In this document: positions 17,364-23,999 of the stretch, in pieces
Layout: every line of letters starts with the position of its first letter
Position numbering within the stretch: the first letter of the stretch is position 1
Assembly (NCBI RefSeq): GCF_008119785.1
Contig: NZ_VSFA01000061.1
Location: 1 to 42,852, forward strand
Direction: 5' to 3'
Length of the DNA stretch: 42,852 bases
Source: Micromonospora sp. MP36
GTDB lineage: Bacteria; Actinomycetota; Actinomycetes; Mycobacteriales; Micromonosporaceae
Notes under the pieces: model-generated
The model's input: only the letters and a program-made list of their open reading frames with translations
Databases searched by the model: none
Told to the model about the DNA's origin: nothing
Made by a program: the position numbers and the translations under genes

Positions 17364-17839
17364 CAGTGGCCCACCGGCCCGGCGGTGCGGGTGTCGGCCA
17401 GGTAGCCGGCCAGGTCCGGCCGGTCCGGCGCAAGGATGTGCCGGACCCAGGCGGCCCGCTCGTGCTCCAACACGCCCAGCTCCCAGACGCAGCCCACCCC
17501 GGGGCGGTCGAGCGGGACGAAGTGCGCGGGGTTGTCGTCCGGGCAGTCCAGCGCGGGCTGCCCGGCGATGGCGATCCGACACTCCACCACGTTGTCCCAG
17601 AACCAGCTGTACGCCAGCAGGTAGGCCCCGGTGTCCGCACCCCGGTGCAGCACCACCCAGCTCGCCGGCGGGGTGCCGCCGTCCGGGCCGGGCAGCAGCT
17701 TCGGCAGGTACGCGTACGCGGCCTCGATCACGGCCGGTTCGAGCCGGGGCTCCGGCTGGTCGATGTGGTAGCGCTTGACGTGCCGGCCGGCGACCTCGAT
17801 GGTCCCCGGCACGGTCAGTTCCTTGTCTCGGAATGCCAT
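17363..17839 (-). CDS. Hypothetical protein under WYL control
   Basis: The protein has 158 aa and I do not recognise a named family. It is acidic and Trp-rich, with WVVLHRGADTGAYLLAYSWFWDNVVECRI and a closing GCVWELGVLEHERAAWVRHIL. It has no signal peptide or membrane segment. It is first in an operon with the lipocalin-like and PH-like genes, and is divergent from a WYL regulator. The palindrome at 17863-17879 lies between the two starts. An enzyme accessory or detoxification role is only a guess. Confidence 0.75.
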   Translation of the reverse strand: MAFRDKELTVPGTIEVAGRHVKRYHIDQPEPRLEPAVIEAAYAYLPKLLPGPDGGTPPASWVVLHRGADTGAYLLAYSWFWDNVVECRIAIAGQPALDCPDDNPAHFVPLDRPGVGCVWELGVLEHERAAWVRHILAPDRPDLAGYLADTRTAGPVGH

Positions 17840-17862
17840 GCCGGGACGGTACGGCCACTCCC

Positions 17863-17879
17863 CTGACAGCTACTGTCAG
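17863..17879. promoter_or_regulatory. Perfect WYL-type operator between divergent genes
   Basis: CTGACAG-CTA-CTGTCAG is a perfect 7-bp inverted repeat in a 44-bp divergent gap. It overlaps TACTGT (17871-17876), a plausible -10 for the regulator 7 nt before its ATG. Confidence 0.7.
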
Positions 17880-17883
17880 TGGA

Positions 17884-18876
17884 ATGCGAGCCAGCCGCCT
17901 TTTGTCGATCCTCCTGCTGCTCCAGGCCCACGACCGGCTCACCGCCGCCGACCTGGCGCGCCGCCTGGAGGTCTCGGTCCGCACCATCTACCGGGACGTC
18001 GAGTCGCTGCACGCCGCCGGCATCCCGTTGTACGGCGAGGCCGGGCACGCCGGCGGCTACCGGCTGGTCGACGGCTGGCGGACCCGGCTGACCGGGCTCA
18101 CCGCGGAGGAGGCCGACCGGCTGCTCTTCGCCGGACTGCCCGGGCCGGCCGCCGAACTCGGCTACCAGTCGGTGGTGGCGACCCTGCAACTCAAGTTGCG
18201 GGCCGCGCTGCCGCCCCCGCTCGCCGAGCGGGCCACCCGGCTCGAACAGCGCTTCCACCTGGACACCCCCGGCTGGTACTCCGACGGCGATCCGTCGCCG
18301 TACCTCGCGCCCACCGCGGAGGCGGTGTGGCGGCAGCACCGGATCCGGGTCCGCTACCGCAGTTGGACCGGCGAGGTGACCCGGGTGCTGGAGCCCTACG
18401 GCCTGGTGCTCAAGGGCGGTCGCTGGTACGTGGTGGCCGCCCGGCCGGACCGTAGCGAGCCGGCGACCTACCGGGTCAACCAGATCCTCGACCTCAACCC
18501 GCTGGACGAGCCGTTCGAGCGGCCCGAGTTCGACCTGCCCGGCTGGTGGCGGGCGCACGTGGTGGACTTCCGGGCCCGGCTGCACCGGGACGAGGCCACC
18601 ATCCGGCTGTCCCCGCGCGGCCGGGAACGGCTGCGGGAGATCGCCAGCGACGCGGTGGTCGCCGCCGTGGACGCCAGCGCTGGCCCGCCGGACGCGGCGG
18701 GCTGGATCCACGCGGTCATCCCGATCGAGTCACTCACCCACGCCCACGGCGACCTGCTGCGGCTCGGCGCCGAGGTGGAGGTCCTCTCCCCCACGGCGCT
18801 CCGCGACCGCCTCGCCGCCACGGCCGCCGCCCTGGCCACCCTCTACCACCCCTCCGCCCCACCCCTATCGGGTTGA
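17884..18876 (+). CDS. WYL-domain (YafY/DeoR-like) transcriptional regulator
   Basis: The protein has 330 aa and starts at ATG 17884 (MRASRLLSILLLLQ). An upstream in-frame ATG at 17833 would place the operator inside the gene. The N-terminal winged helix is LTAADLARRLEVSVRTIYRDVESLHAAGIPLYGE. The WYL domain follows from about residue 140, with VRYRSWTGEVTRVLEPYGLVLKGGRWYVVAARPD. A C-terminal WCX region ends the protein. These regulators often repress adjacent divergent genes in response to a nucleic-acid or small-molecule ligand. The stop codon lies inside a 58-bp palindrome. Confidence 0.92.
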   Translation: MRASRLLSILLLLQAHDRLTAADLARRLEVSVRTIYRDVESLHAAGIPLYGEAGHAGGYRLVDGWRTRLTGLTAEEADRLLFAGLPGPAAELGYQSVVATLQLKLRAALPPPLAERATRLEQRFHLDTPGWYSDGDPSPYLAPTAEAVWRQHRIRVRYRSWTGEVTRVLEPYGLVLKGGRWYVVAARPDRSEPATYRVNQILDLNPLDEPFERPEFDLPGWWRAHVVDFRARLHRDEATIRLSPRGRERLREIASDAVVAAVDASAGPPDAAGWIHAVIPIESLTHAHGDLLRLGAEVEVLSPTALRDRLAATAAALATLYHPSAPPLSG

Positions 18877-18930
18877 TCAAGAAGGTTGCGTCGGTGTTGA
18901 TCTCCGTAGCGACGCGAACCTCTTGATCAA
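18873..18930. terminator. 58-bp imperfect palindrome between convergent genes
   Basis: TTGATCAAGAAGGTTGCGTCG pairs with CGACGCGAACCTCTTGATCAA, with small bulges. A third TTGATC lies in the loop. It starts within the WYL stop codon and ends 23 nt before the MocR stop, so it can terminate both genes. It looks like a dispersed intergenic palindrome family; I recall similar ones from Micromonospora genomes but have not checked. Confidence 0.65.
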
Positions 18931-18953
18931 CGGGGACTTCGCGGGGGCCGCGG

Positions 18954-20429
18954 TCAGGGCAGGTCGCGGAGGGCGGCGGCGAGGGTGGCGATGCCACGTT
19001 CGATGTCGCCGGTCGGGTTGGCGGCGTAGCCGAGCACCAGGCCGGGCGGCTGCGGCCGCTGCCCGTGCCAGGACAGCGGCTGCACCTTGACGCCGCTGCG
19101 CAGCGCGGCGGCGGCCAGCGCGACGTCATCGACGTCACCGTCCAGGGTGACCAGCAGGTGCAGGCCGGCGGCAGCGCCGTGCACGACCGCACCGGGCAGG
19201 TGCGCACGGACCGCCCGGATCATCGCGTCCCGGCGGCGGACGTGCCGGCGGCGCAGCAGCCGCAGGTGCCGTTCCAGCGCGCCGGAGTCCATCAGCTCCG
19301 CGAGCACCAGTTGGGGGAGCGCGGCGTTGCCCAGGTCGGCCATCCGCTTGGCCGCCACCAGCGCCGGGTGGTACCGCCGCGGCACCAGCATCCAGCCGAG
19401 CCGCAGCGCGGGAGCGAGCAGCTTGGAGACGCTGCCGGCGTAGCAGACCCGATCGGGCAGCATGCCGCGCAGCGCCGGCACGGGCGGGCGATCGTAACGG
19501 TGCTCGGCGTCGTAGTCGTCCTCGATGACGAGGCCACCCCGGTCCGCCCAGCGCAGCAGCCGGCGGCGCCGCTCACCGTCGAGCACCACGCCGGTCGGGA
19601 ACTGGTGCGCCGGGGTGAGCATCACCGCCGGGGCGCCGCTGGCCGCCAGCAGGTCGACCCGCAGCCCGTGCTCGTCGACCGGCACCGGCGGGGTGTCCAG
19701 CCGCCAGTTGCGCAGGTGCTGGCGTACGCCGAGGGAACCGGGGTCCTCCACCGCCACGGTGTGCACGCCGTCCTCGTGCAGCACCTGGGCGAGCAGGCCG
19801 AGCCCCTGGGACACCCCGGCGACGATCACCACCTCGGCCGGGTCCACCCGGATGCCCCGGTTGCGGGCCAGCCAGGTGGCGACCGCGAGCCGCAGGGCGG
19901 GGGTGCCGGTCGGGTCGCCGTACCCGAAGGCGGCGGGCGCGAGGCGGTGCAGCACCGCGCGTTCCGCGCGCAGCCAGGCCGCGCGGGGGAAGGCCGCCAG
20001 ATCCGGTACGCCGGGCGTCAGGTCGAGCTCCGCCACAGCGGTACGCAGGGCGTCGAAGACGTCGGTGCCGGGCTGGTCGGCGAACACCTCGGCGCGGGCG
20101 GGTGGCACCGGCAGGCGGCTGACCACCGCGGCGGGCGTGGCCACCACGACGGTGCCGGCCCGGCCCCGCCCCACCACGTGACCGTCCTCGGTCAGCCGCT
20201 GGTACGCCTCGGTCACCACGCCCCGGGACACGCCCAGCTCGGCGGCGAGCACCCGGCTGGCCGGCAGTCGGGCCCCCACCGGCACCCGCCCGTCGGCGAT
20301 GGCCGCGCGCAGCCGCCCGGCCAGCCAGTCGGCGCGCCCGCCGGGCGGGGCCTGGCCGACGTCGAGCTGGAGGAAATCGGCGCCGGCCGTTATGGACCCC
20401 TCGACCGCCGACGGTTTGGCTCTGTCCAT
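18954..20429 (-). CDS. MocR/PdxR-type regulator (GntR HTH plus aminotransferase fold)
   Basis: The protein has 491 aa. A GntR winged helix (residues about 32-100: RLRAAIADGRVPVGARLPASRVLAAELGVSRGVVTEAYQRLTEDGHVVG) is fused to a fold-type I aminotransferase domain. The PLP lysine lies in YAGSVSKLLAPALRLGWM, and the IEDDYDAEHRYD motif is present. MocR proteins use PLP or an aminated ligand as effector. It is divergent from a LysE transporter with 29 bp between starts, so it probably controls amino-acid or amine export. CATAAT ends 6 nt before its ATG, consistent with a leaderless mRNA. Confidence 0.92.
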   Translation of the reverse strand: MDRAKPSAVEGSITAGADFLQLDVGQAPPGGRADWLAGRLRAAIADGRVPVGARLPASRVLAAELGVSRGVVTEAYQRLTEDGHVVGRGRAGTVVVATPAAVVSRLPVPPARAEVFADQPGTDVFDALRTAVAELDLTPGVPDLAAFPRAAWLRAERAVLHRLAPAAFGYGDPTGTPALRLAVATWLARNRGIRVDPAEVVIVAGVSQGLGLLAQVLHEDGVHTVAVEDPGSLGVRQHLRNWRLDTPPVPVDEHGLRVDLLAASGAPAVMLTPAHQFPTGVVLDGERRRRLLRWADRGGLVIEDDYDAEHRYDRPPVPALRGMLPDRVCYAGSVSKLLAPALRLGWMLVPRRYHPALVAAKRMADLGNAALPQLVLAELMDSGALERHLRLLRRRHVRRRDAMIRAVRAHLPGAVVHGAAAGLHLLVTLDGDVDDVALAAAALRSGVKVQPLSWHGQRPQPPGLVLGYAANPTGDIERGIATLAAALRDLP

Positions 20430-20431
20430 CG

Positions 20432-20444
20432 GGCCATTATGGCC
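20432..20444. promoter_or_regulatory. Palindrome with back-to-back -10 elements, mocR/lysE
   Basis: GGCCATTATGGCC is a 6-bp inverted repeat around one base. Read one way it contains CATTAT upstream of lysE. Read the other way it contains CATAAT, 6 nt from the mocR ATG. A regulator bound here would block both. Confidence 0.5.
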
Positions 20445-20458
20445 GCAGGGTGGATCGC

Positions 20459-21070
20459 ATGAGCATCGCCTTCCTGCTGACCACGCTGGTCGTGGTGGCC
20501 ACCCCGGGCACCGGGGTGGTGTACACGCTCTCCGCCGGGCTCGCCGCGGGCCGTCGCGCCGGACTCGTCGCCGCGGTCGGCTGCACGGTCAGCCTCGTCC
20601 CGCATCTGGCCGCCGCGGTCACCGGCCTGGCCGCCGTGCTGCGCGCCGGCACCCCGGCGTTCCGGGTGGTGACCTGGCTGGGCGTGGCGTACCTGCTCTG
20701 GATGGCCTGGTCGGCGCTGCGCGACCGGGGCCCGCTGTCGCTCGGCGACGGCGCCCCGCCCCGCCCGGCCGCCCGGCTGGTCCTCGACGGGGTGCTGGTG
20801 AACCTGCTCAACCCGAAGGTGACCGTGTTCTTCGTGGCGTTCCTGCCGCAGTTCGTACCCCCGGACGCGCCCGCGGCGACGGCCCGGATGCTGGCCTGCG
20901 GCACGGTGTTCATGCTGACCACCTTCGTGGTCTTCGCCGGGTACGGCGTGCTGGCCGGCACGCTCCGGCACCGGGTGCTGGCCCGACCCCGGCTGACTGC
21001 GCTGCTGCGACGCGGCTTCGCCGGCAGCTTCCTCGCCCTGGGCCTCGGCCTGGCCCTCACCGCCCGATAG
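20459..21070 (+). CDS. LysE/RhtB-family amino-acid exporter
   Basis: The protein has 203 aa and starts at ATG 20459, 8 nt after AGGG; the in-frame GTG at 20450 lacks such a site. Six hydrophobic segments are visible. Family features include the early VVATPGTGVVYTLSAGLAAGRRAGLVAAVG and the central LLNPKVTVFFVAFLPQFV. LysE proteins export basic amino acids, homoserine or threonine. The divergent MocR gene is the likely regulator. The B3/B4 gene starts 9 nt downstream. Confidence 0.9.
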   Translation: MSIAFLLTTLVVVATPGTGVVYTLSAGLAAGRRAGLVAAVGCTVSLVPHLAAAVTGLAAVLRAGTPAFRVVTWLGVAYLLWMAWSALRDRGPLSLGDGAPPRPAARLVLDGVLVNLLNPKVTVFFVAFLPQFVPPDAPAATARMLACGTVFMLTTFVVFAGYGVLAGTLRHRVLARPRLTALLRRGFAGSFLALGLGLALTAR

Positions 21071-21079
21071 GAGCTTCCC

Positions 21080-21790
21080 GTGCGTTTCCGGCACGCCCCG
21101 CAGGTCTGGTCGGCCTTTCCCGAGCTGGTCTGCGGTGTCCTGCACGTCACCGGCATCACCCCCACCGCCGACGTCGGCCCGGCCCTCACCCGGTACGGCG
21201 ACGCCGCCCGGGCCCGTCTCGCCGCCGGACCGGAGAGCGGCTTCCCGGAGATCCAGGCGTGGCGGCGGGCCTTCGCCCGGATGGGGCTCGCGCCGACCCG
21301 CTACCGGTGCGCCGCCGAGTCGCTGCTGCGCCGCTTCCGCCGCGACGGAGCGCTACCCCGGCTGCACCCGCTGGTCGACCTGGGCAACGCCCTCTCCCTC
21401 GGGTACGCCGTGCCAGTGGCCGTCCTCGACGCCGGCCGGATCAGCGGCGACCTGACCGTGGGGCCCGCCACCGGCGAGGAGACCTACCAGACCCTCGGCG
21501 GGGACGACGAGCGCCCCGAGCCGGGCGAGGTGGTCTTCGCGGACTCGGCCAGGCGGGCGCACTCGCGGCGCTGGACGCACCGGCAGAGCGGCTGGTCGGC
21601 GGTCCGCGACGGCACCACGGAGGTGCTGGTGGTGATCGAGGCACTGCACGACGGCGGGGCGGAGACCGTACCCCGGATGCTCGCCGAACTGGCCTCGGCC
21701 CTCGGCGACGTGTGGCGGGTGCCGGCCCGGACGGCGGTGCTGACCGCCGAAACGCCGGTCTTCACACTGACGCCGACGACGGCTGGCTGA
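21080..21790 (+). CDS. B3/B4 tRNA-binding-domain protein
   Basis: The protein has 236 aa and starts at GTG 21080 with TAGGAG 6 nt upstream. It resembles the B3/B4 domain of the phenylalanyl-tRNA synthetase beta subunit as a free-standing protein: FPEIQAWRRAFARMGLAPTRYRCAAESLLRRF, PLVDLGNALSLGYAVPVAVLDAG and a late DSARRAHSRRWTHRQSG. In PheRS this domain edits mischarged tRNA. Stand-alone copies are thought to deacylate tRNA or act on amino-acid adducts. Co-transcription with an amino-acid exporter fits a role against a toxic amino acid; that is inference. Confidence 0.85.
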   Translation: MRFRHAPQVWSAFPELVCGVLHVTGITPTADVGPALTRYGDAARARLAAGPESGFPEIQAWRRAFARMGLAPTRYRCAAESLLRRFRRDGALPRLHPLVDLGNALSLGYAVPVAVLDAGRISGDLTVGPATGEETYQTLGGDDERPEPGEVVFADSARRAHSRRWTHRQSGWSAVRDGTTEVLVVIEALHDGGAETVPRMLAELASALGDVWRVPARTAVLTAETPVFTLTPTTAG

Positions 21791-21828
21791 GGTGCTCCCG
21801 GCGGCCGGAGCCGCCGGGAGCACCTCAG
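21787..21828. terminator. Bidirectional terminator, 19-bp perfect stem
   Basis: The left arm begins CTGAGGTGCTCCCGG and pairs perfectly with 21810-21828 around a CGGA tetraloop. It includes the B3/B4 stop codon and touches the stop of the convergent BNR gene. Confidence 0.9.
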
Positions 21829-21829
21829 G

Positions 21830-23098
21830 TCACAGCTCGGGCGGGTCGATCCAGGTCCACGTGACGCCGTCGGCGGAGAGCCAGGCGCCCGTGCTGTCCG
21901 GCCAGCCGGTCTGGACGTATCCGCCGGTCACCGGGCGGGGGTCGGCGCCCGGCCCCAGGGGAGCGGGGTGGAGCGCCGCTCCGTCGTCGGAGCTGGCGAA
22001 CATCAGCGGTTCCTCGGCGGCGCTGACGCCGGCCTGGACCAGCAGCACCCCGTCGGGGCGGAGTGCCGCACGGATCGTGCGCTCCCCGACCTTGGCCGTT
22101 CCCGCGGTACGCGCCCAGGTGGCGCCGCCGTCCGCGCTGCGCCAGACCACCAGGGCACCCCGGACCCGGCCGACGGCGTAGACGGTGCGACCGTCCTGGG
22201 TCGCCACCGCCGGGCCGCCGATGTCATCGGAGGCGGTGAGCCCGTCGGGGAACTCGTGCCGCCGCCAGGTCCGGCCGCCGTCCCGGCTGACCTCGACGGC
22301 GCTGCCGGTCCAGATCACGCGACCGCCATCGCCGACCTTCTTCCCGGTACGGCCGCTGACCCAGAGGCCGGCGCCGATCGGCGCGCTCGCCACGGTCGCC
22401 GTGTTCTGCAGCGTGGACCGCTTGGTGAGCTGCGCGACGTCCCCGGTGGCCGGATCCACCGCGACCAGCGGTTCACGGTCCGGACCCGGTTCGCGGGCCA
22501 GCACCCGCCACCCGGCCGGCAGCGCGTCCACCTGCCGCGCCTCGACCTGCCGCCAGGTCGCCCCGCCGTCGCTGCTGGCGGCCCACCGGGCGGATCGGCT
22601 GTCGGGAGCGGAGCGGGAGAGATACCAGGCAACCAGCGTGCGCGGTGCCACCACCCGCAGGTCCACCATCGCGTCGTCCGGCACCGGCAAGGGGCCGGTG
22701 CGCCAATGCCGGCCCCGGTCGTCGGTGCCCGCCCAACGGGGCGGGCACCCGGTACGGCACTCGTGGTAGCGCAGGTAGATGTGGTCGAGATCACCGGCTC
22801 CCGGGCGCCCGGTGGAGACCTGCCGGCCGGGGCCGGGCGTGAGCGTGGGGCCTGGGGTGGGGATGAATTCGGGGGTGTGCTCCGGGCTGAAGCCGGGTGC
22901 CGGCACCGCGGGACGCTCGTGCGCGGGCCGGGCCGCGACGGCAACCCCCGATCCGGCCACCAGCATGGCCAGCGCGGCAACGGTGACGATCCGGTGCCGT
23001 TGACGCCGCCGCCGGGCGCGCAAGGCCACCTGCTCGAAGTGCGGCTTGAAGCCGGCCTGGGCGGCGGCGTTCAGCCCGGCGAAGTCCAGCTCAGGCAT
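21830..23098 (-). CDS. Membrane-anchored BNR-repeat protein, sigma-factor partner
   Basis: The protein has 422 aa. A 37-residue basic cytoplasmic N-terminus (MPELDFAGLNAAAQAGF...) is followed by one membrane helix (IVTVAALAMLVAGSGVAVAA). A Pro/Thr-rich linker leads to an extracytoplasmic domain with repeated Asp-box motifs: SSDGGATWRQV, SRDGGRTWRRH and SADGGATWART, as in sialidase-like propellers. The gene overlaps the upstream ECF sigma gene by 8 nt. The layout suggests an anti-sigma or sensor role, with the short cytoplasmic part touching the sigma factor. No classical anti-sigma domain is visible. Confidence 0.8.
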   Translation of the reverse strand: MPELDFAGLNAAAQAGFKPHFEQVALRARRRRQRHRIVTVAALAMLVAGSGVAVAARPAHERPAVPAPGFSPEHTPEFIPTPGPTLTPGPGRQVSTGRPGAGDLDHIYLRYHECRTGCPPRWAGTDDRGRHWRTGPLPVPDDAMVDLRVVAPRTLVAWYLSRSAPDSRSARWAASSDGGATWRQVEARQVDALPAGWRVLAREPGPDREPLVAVDPATGDVAQLTKRSTLQNTATVASAPIGAGLWVSGRTGKKVGDGGRVIWTGSAVEVSRDGGRTWRRHEFPDGLTASDDIGGPAVATQDGRTVYAVGRVRGALVVWRSADGGATWARTAGTAKVGERTIRAALRPDGVLLVQAGVSAAEEPLMFASSDDGAALHPAPLGPGADPRPVTGGYVQTGWPDSTGAWLSADGVTWTWIDPPEL

Positions 23099-23672
23099 GG
23101 CGGGCCTCCCGCTCGGCGCAGGTCGGGGAGGTCGGGCGCCCGGGCGGCGCCGCGCCGGTGGGGGTGAGCCGCTCCCGGTCGACCGGGTCGGCGTCGCCGA
23201 GGTGCTCGGCCAGGGTGCGACGCGCCCGCACCAGACGCGTCTTCACCGCCTCCACGGAGCACCCCATCGCGACCGCCACCTCGCTCACCGGCAGGTCGGC
23301 GAGATGATGCAGCACCACCGTCTCCCGGGCCTGCCGGGGCAGCCGCTGCAGCGCCGCCACCAGGGCGACGTGGTCCGGCGACAGGGCAGGGGCGGTGCGC
23401 TGCGCCGGATCGAGCCGGCCGGAGTGGACGATCCTGCCCAGGACCATCCGACGGCGGTGCCGGGACCGGGCGACGTTCAACGCCACCGTCCGCAGCCACG
23501 CCTCCGGATTCTCCACCTGCTGGAAGCGCCCGGGCCGCGCCAGGGCCCGGACGAACGCCTCCTGCACGACGTCCTGCGCCTCCGCGTAGTTGCCGGTCAT
23601 CGCGTACATCTGGGCCACCAGGCGGGCCGCGGAAGCGGCGTACACCTCTCTAATCTGTTGCTGTGGGTCCAC
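23091..23672 (-). CDS. ECF RNA polymerase sigma factor (SigE-like)
   Basis: The protein has 193 aa from GTG 23672, which has GGAGGGG 5 nt upstream. The ATG at 23687 would add five residues and lacks a site. Sigma region 2 is DVVQEAFVRALARPGRFQQVENPEAWLRTVALNVARSRHRR. Region 4 is ALQRLPRQARETVVLHHLADLPVSEVAVAMGCSVEAVKTRLVRARRTL. It is co-transcribed with the BNR membrane protein, its probable regulator. Its promoter must lie in the truncated gene copy and flank at 23691-23943. Confidence 0.9.
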   Translation of the reverse strand: MDPQQQIREVYAASAARLVAQMYAMTGNYAEAQDVVQEAFVRALARPGRFQQVENPEAWLRTVALNVARSRHRRRMVLGRIVHSGRLDPAQRTAPALSPDHVALVAALQRLPRQARETVVLHHLADLPVSEVAVAMGCSVEAVKTRLVRARRTLAEHLGDADPVDRERLTPTGAAPPGRPTSPTCAEREARHA

Positions 23673-23690
23673 ATCGTCCCCTCCCATACC

Positions 23691-23943
23691 GGTCGTTACA
23701 CCCGGTACGACCGACGAGTGGGCGGCGAGGTGACATCCGGTCGACGGAGGGCGTCAGTCCTCGTCGGGCCAGCGCGGGTCGCCGCTTGCCGCGGCCAACG
23801 TTCGGGCCTCGTCCGCGACATGGCGCGGGTCGTCGGGGTCGACCGGCTCGCCGTGCAGCTCCCGCAGCGCCACGGCGAGACGGGCGTCGGCGGCCGGGCT
23901 GGCGCCCCGGGACCAGGCCGGCTCGACCGTCCGGCTGAGGGTG
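23691..23943. repeat. Left direct repeat flanking the P1 propeller gene
   Basis: It matches 26583-26966 in the same orientation, with mismatches and one 147-nt deletion. It covers the 3' flank (GGTCGTT.CACCCG..., 23691-23753) and the gene remnant at 23754-23943. Confidence 0.8.
23754..23943 (-). pseudogene. Truncated copy of the gene at 26630-27052
   Basis: On the minus strand this encodes ...SRGASPAADARLAVALRELH..., GEPVDPDDPRHVADEARTLAAASG and then DPRWPDED with a stop. It matches the C-terminal half of the intact gene. An exact 49-codon (147-nt) deletion joins AAASG to DPRWPDED, and the N-terminal half is missing. No start codon with a ribosome binding site is seen. The homology stops at GAGGGTG, at the base of the P1 terminator. 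Confidence 0.8.
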
Positions 23944-23972
23944 CTCCCGGTCGGCCTGAGCCGGGAGCACCC
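23939..23972 (-). terminator. Terminator of the P1 propeller gene
   Basis: GGGTGCTCCCGG (23939-23950) and its exact complement (23961-23972) have a 10-nt loop. It begins 27 nt after the P1 stop. The stem core GGTGCTCCCGG is shared with the terminator at 21787-21828. Confidence 0.8.
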
Positions 23973-23999
23973 CTGCCGCTCACAGCTTCGCCGGCAAGG

